Source: Archegozetes longisetosus
Lineage: Eukaryota > Arthropoda > Arachnida > Sarcoptiformes > Trhypochthoniidae
NCBI GenBank assembly: GCA_018873245.2
Contig: JAEMBT020000005.1
Span: forward strand, 12,508,001 to 12,572,000
Reading direction: 5' to 3'
DNA length: 64,000 nt
This document shows positions 59,600 through 64,000 of this stretch, in pieces. Each line of letters opens with the position of its first letter. The first letter of the stretch is position 1. The notes beneath the pieces were generated by a model, which was not told the origin of the DNA, made no database searches, and saw nothing but the letters and a program-made list of their open reading frames with translations. A program made the translations under genes and the position numbers.

Positions 59600-62500
59600 C
59601 TACCAGACTGTGCATCTCTTCTTTGGGTTTGGGTTCATTCTCGATCCAGGCTTGCATTGAAAGCTTTGTGCGAATTCTTTGAAGTTGCTTAAAGCCACAT
59701 TAACTCTAAAATACGTTAGAAGATAGTCAATCATTTATATGTTAAACAAAACTATTCACAAATTAACAGCAAATAGAGTTTCTGTTGATGACAAATTTTT
59801 TCATTATTTGTACTCATAAAAAGTTGAAAATAGCATCATTTTTTGAAAGTGTTCTCTAAAACTTTTGATCTTTGTCACAAATAGTTTGTAAAGTTACTAA
59901 CTTTAGAAGGATTTAATAAAATGAAAAACAAAAACCTTAACAAATAAGTAAGAACCTTTATCAAAATACCGATTTATTAGATCTAGTCTATTTTCTAAAC
60001 ATGAAATAGGACAGATTTTACGCACTTATTAATGACTACATGAGGATAGAAATTAATATACATGTTTCTATATTTGATGAGCGCATCAACTCTTTGCTAT
60101 TTATAAGTTTAGAAAAATGTCTTAAATGTGTAACAACATAAAACTCTATCAGCTACTCTTCCATGGCATTAACAAATTAATACAAACCTAGCTTGCGACG
60201 GACTGTGTGTGTCGGTATCTAATCTTGTTTTGAACATCTCAGGCGATGATTTACTACACCAGTTCTGAAATAAATGATTAAAACCAAAAATTTGAAACAT
60301 TTAATCAACCTGTGATTCGGTGAATAATATAACAAACCATAGCAGCGCTTATCCAAAACAACTGTTTTGGAGTGTATTTGAGCCCAGGCAATTGTGGTTC
60401 TTCACCATTTCTATTGATATACTTGATATACGCACGATATGCCTCTTTAATAGCTCCATTATCTGCTATATTCTCCTTCAGAGTCAGGTCACCGTTAATT
60501 TTATGTCCTTCCGAAAGCTTATAGTCCGTATACTGTTTAATCATACACTGCGCTCTCTCTATATATTTGGATTTTGTCTCATTTTTCCACCAGTTTCTTG
60601 CATTGCCTTTCATTGAAATAAAGATAAATTTATTAATTATCGCCAAATAATTAAACAATTAAGTAGCTTGCTCAGAAACAGGATATGTGAGTGTTATAAA
60701 AGTAGTCATTATCTGGTTTTTCTCGTAAACTATTGGATTGATAATCAAGTCTGTTATTCTCACCTATTTCATCAAATTGTGCCCCCACATTATCTATTAA
60801 GAAACAATTTAAAAATAGTTTAGTTAATAAGTTGATTTGTTTCGTAAATTTCCTGAACTAGAGATAAATTTTTATTTAATTTACCGAAAGCGTGCGTTAT
60901 TTCGTGGCCAATCACGTAGCCAATAGTTCCAAAGTTTAAATACTGAGGCCTATCGCTATCAAAGAATATATCTCTCAGTATTCCAGCAGGGATTACAATA
61001 GAGTTCGCTTGTGACCAATAAAATGCATTCACGTTCGCTGAATTTGAAAACTTTTTCCAGCTTTTATTGTATAAAAATAAAATTTCTTCAAATAAAAGCT
61101 TTAAATTTGTGAAAATTAAATGACGTACTCTTGCGGGTAATTAGTTTCTCTTAATTTTTCAAACTCATTCTTCTGAGCCCATGCTCTCAATAGTCGTATA
61201 TTAAGATCGAAGTTATCATCAGTTAGGGTTAACTGGCAATTTCAATGAATAAAATTCGATTTAATATTTGTCTTATAGAGAAAATCATTTTTGAAGACAT
61301 ACTGATTTGTAGTAATTATTAACAAGAGTATCATTGCTGAGTTCTTCAGGGTATCCAATGATTGCATTCATCATTTGTGACTTTTTGAAGGCTTCTCTTT
61401 TAGTTTCCTCATCCATCCAATCATTCTTATGAAGTATTTCATCGAATTCAGCTCTTAAGTAGCTAACCATTTGTGTTGCCTATTGATTAAAACGGTTTTC
61501 AAAGGATGAGTTAGAAAATTAGTGTTTCAGTGAAAGAACAAGATAAGTGAATGCTATAAAACCTATGACTTATCTGGTTTTTAGCACAAACTATTTCAAT
61601 CTAATTTACAAAAGCCAAACTAAACTTACGCTTTCTTTAAGAGTGCTATTGAAATAGTGCTTTATATAAAGTGAAGATAAAGCCATTGATAAGCTCCCAG
61701 TTAACTGAGATAAACATGACTTCCATCGGGCAATCTTTTCGGTTATACCGTAAAGATGACGGTGAAGATTATCTCTCATATCACGCATTTCTTTACTACC
61801 AGTCGATAGTGATTGAAGAGCTAATCGCCACAACATATAGTTAGCTAAAAGCCTAAAAATAAAATAAGTGTTCATGGGTTTCTTCATAGCACTTATGGAT
61901 TTATAAAAGTTTGTCACTTTTTCAATAAATAATTTTCTGAAACCTTTGCTATACCATCAAATATAAATTTAGTTGTTTATAGATTTATATAGGTTCAACA
62001 TTTTTCTTAACAGTTTTTCAACATTTTTCTTAACAGTTCAACTCTTTTCTATTGCATAACAGATAAAATTCTATGAATTTATCAAAGTTTAAGTAGTTTC
62101 GATCCATACCTTCTGTCATACTGATTAACGTATGTAATAATATAGTCGATATGTCCGATAAATTGCAAGCTATCAACCATTACTAACTCATGAGGAGTTA
62201 TGCTATCATTCAATTGTAAGATAGCGTTAGCGAATCTGATCCAGTCGTGACCAAGTCGAGAGGAATTACTAGCCAATACTTCTGACTAAAAATTGAAACA
62301 TAGATTAGTTGTGAGGTGATTTTGCATATTTAAAAAATGACCTATTGAATATCTTACTTGATTAGCCACATCTGCAAATGCTTTCAGATGCAAATACCAT
62401 GACTGCTTTTTCTCTCCTAATGACGGGTCGTGTGTTGCCTTAATTTAAATTTTAGGTAAAATTTAGTAACGCTTATTTTAAAAACAATTATGTAAACTTA

Positions 62501-63903
62501 TGAACATTTCTTCCAGTAACTTTTTCATAAGATTCCAAATATAAATATAACTTATATATTACGAGATATGAAAACTTGAGGAAAAGTGAATTGTTAAATG
62601 CGTGCGTACTTGGGTTTTAGTCGGCATTAAACATGTATTGTTGCGAATCACGCTCAACTGTAATCATTTTTAAGCTATGGTACTCACTTTTAACCTCACA
62701 CAAAATAAATTTGAATGTGTCACTTATAACAATAGAGGAAAGCAACAATTGAAAGCGATTTCATTATCAAATCTTGAATGCGTGCACTTTTAACAACTTA
62801 TTAGTTTGACGCTTATCTCTTAGCTTAGTAAATGACTAAAATTTAAATCAAAAGTTAGATAAACAGCTGGTGCTTCTAGTATTCAGAATAAACATATCGT
62901 TAGCACTGGTTGAGTAACTGCGATAAAGAGATTAATGAATATCCTGGAAAAAATCTAAACTTATTCAATAAAAAAGGTATAGCTGAACTTGTTTCAACTT
63001 CTGCCTGATAATCTTAAAGCCAGATAACTTTATTATTAGTTACCATAAAAATATTGGAGAAATGAAAAATCAATCATTTTTTGAATTGACTTTTAATACC
63101 TATATTTATAGGGTAATAGCGAATGCCTTTTAATGCAAAGTGTGAGTTACAATGAGAACATCTAACATTCATGAGAACTAATAAATGAATAAGATTGAAA
63201 ACCTGAGCAATTTGCGATTCAAGTGCGACCACATCCCACATCTCTTGTTCAACCCTAGCTCTATCATTAGCACCAAGAAGCATAGCTGTGTCAACCATTA
63301 GCTGATGATAGACTTGAACTATGGAGTTATTAGAGCCCAAAGTTAAGATTTGTCTCCTAAGACCTAAAGTGGCCTCATCCACCTATCAATAAATTGAATT
63401 AAGAGTGATTTTTTCCATAAAATTCTTAACGCATAATCACGTACAAACAGTATTTTTTTGGTGTTATTGAGAACGTCGGCGATCACTTTGAACTGTACAA
63501 ACATATCAACTCTGAAACCTAATTTCTTCATGTTTGCGGTCACTTCTATCCAGTCAAAAGTTTGATTATTCCAACTATCACCGACAACTACAGGCCAACC
63601 ACCCAATGAATTCAATGCTCCTCGAAGTGGTTCAACTCCATAGCTCTCGATAGCAGCTAATGATTAATAAATGAATAGTTTTTTCACTTTCAAAATAAGC
63701 TTTCAGTAGTCGAGTAGTATGTTGGAAAAATGGTATAAATCACTACTCTTATAGCATGGACTTATGTCATTCCTCCAACAAACTAATTACGAGCTATCGA
63801 ACCAATAAAACAAAACCTAATAAATACTTACTTAAATTCATGCATGACTTATACATGTTTCTCATTGTCACAATTGCTGGCATCGATTCATTTGACTTCT
63901 CGA
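59600..63903 (-). CDS. neprilysin-like M13 zinc metallopeptidase, N-terminus outside window
   Basis: Thirteen exons in phase, 5' to 3': 63903-63832, 63656-63445, 63382-63203, 62438-62358, 62285-62110, 61852-61630, 61479-61303, 61232-61129, 61060-60885, 60793-60764, 60606-60338, 60264-60188, 59705-59600; about 627 residues of the ectodomain. M13 landmarks in order: [45 protein letters not shown], the zinc motif HEITH (60906-60892), ENIADNGAI with the third zinc ligand Glu (60475-60473), and the C-terminal CTVW. All catalytic residues are kept, so an active type II membrane or secreted endopeptidase cleaving small peptides (neuropeptides) is likely. Family members usually have ~700-780 residues; the missing N-terminus would hold the cytosolic tail and membrane anchor. 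Exon 10 is only 30 bp. Three introns carry hairpin family A copies. It converges with the ryanodine receptor gene. Confidence 0.93.
60667..60730. repeat. hairpin family A copy, peptidase intron
   Basis: TTGCTCAGAAACAGGATATG, loop GTGTTATAAAAGTAG, then TCATTATCTGGTTTTTCTCG. Same loop as in the receptor introns. Confidence 0.6.
61525..61591. repeat. hairpin family A copy, peptidase intron
   Basis: TTCAGTGAAAGAACAAGATA then AGTGA, loop ATGCTATAAAACC, then ACTTATCTGGTTTTTAGCAC. Confidence 0.6.
63720..63784. repeat. hairpin family A copy, opposite orientation, peptidase intron
   Basis: TGTTGGAAAAATGGTATAAA, loop complement ATGCTATAAGAGTAG, then GACTTATGTCATTCCTCCAA then CAAAC. Loop polarity is reversed relative to the others. 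Confidence 0.6.
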
Positions 63904-64000
63904 CTAAATCTAAATTTTATTCAATTCACTTAAGTTAATACTTTATGCAACTTTTAAACTCTTCTATGAATTAGTTTTTGGTAATTTTTTCAAACCTTTT

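Noticed and set aside
61038..61060. Acceptor at 61038 for the peptidase exon holding the zinc motif
   Set aside because: It breaks the frame; the acceptor before 61060 keeps phase and adds [10 protein letters not shown], matching the family's W.x.P..VNAFY spacing.
1..64000. CRISPR arrays, operons or bacterial contamination
   Set aside because: No spaced direct repeats, no intronless gene runs, and spliceosomal introns occur even in the bacterial-type GH43 gene.

Overview
This is an animal nuclear DNA window: AT-rich, with genes split by short GT-AG introns (47 bp to 2.4 kb), AATAAA polyadenylation signals, TATA boxes, and many eukaryotic DNA transposon remnants. Protein content points to an arthropod. 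The ryanodine receptor is closest to arthropod versions I know, and a mite or other chelicerate-like genome is plausible, but the species cannot be fixed from the sequence alone.

Layout. (1) 0.8-8.6 kb: three small genes for secreted or single-pass membrane proteins with no recognisable family (798-1740, 4470-6333, 7417-8640), with a decayed reading frame between the first two. (2) 9-23 kb: a transposon graveyard. It holds a Tc1-type transposase remnant, palindromic and TA-flanked MITEs, three internally deleted mariner copies with matching inverted ends, two foldback-like elements with 8-bp target duplications (one with a nested hAT MITE), a dual-specificity phosphatase pseudogene split by an element with a perfect 9-bp duplication, a pogo-like MITE and a hAT remnant with a BED finger. 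One intact small gene sits here, for a Gly/Tyr-rich secreted peptide (19140-19328). (3) 23.3-25.6 kb: a four-exon secreted glycoside hydrolase family 43 gene, a bacterial/fungal-type enzyme rare in animals. (4) 26.3-26.7 kb: an unrecognised gene fragment. (5) 27.75-58.96 kb: the complete ryanodine receptor gene. I resolve 46 exons with compatible splice phases, coding for about 5,144 residues. The only break is a one-base frame slip in exon 35 at a G run. (6) 59.6-63.9 kb, minus strand: a neprilysin-type M13 metallopeptidase, 13 exons, with the N-terminus outside the window, convergent with the ryanodine receptor.

The most unusual signal beyond the genes is a family of ~60-bp hairpin elements: at least 12 copies in the introns of the ryanodine receptor and the peptidase. 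They share arms and a loop, and in some copies both arms carry the same change. A second, longer inverted-repeat family lies in some of the same introns. The genes do not form a pathway; they are ordinary chromosomal neighbours. All calls come from reading the sequence and remembered family features; no database search was run.
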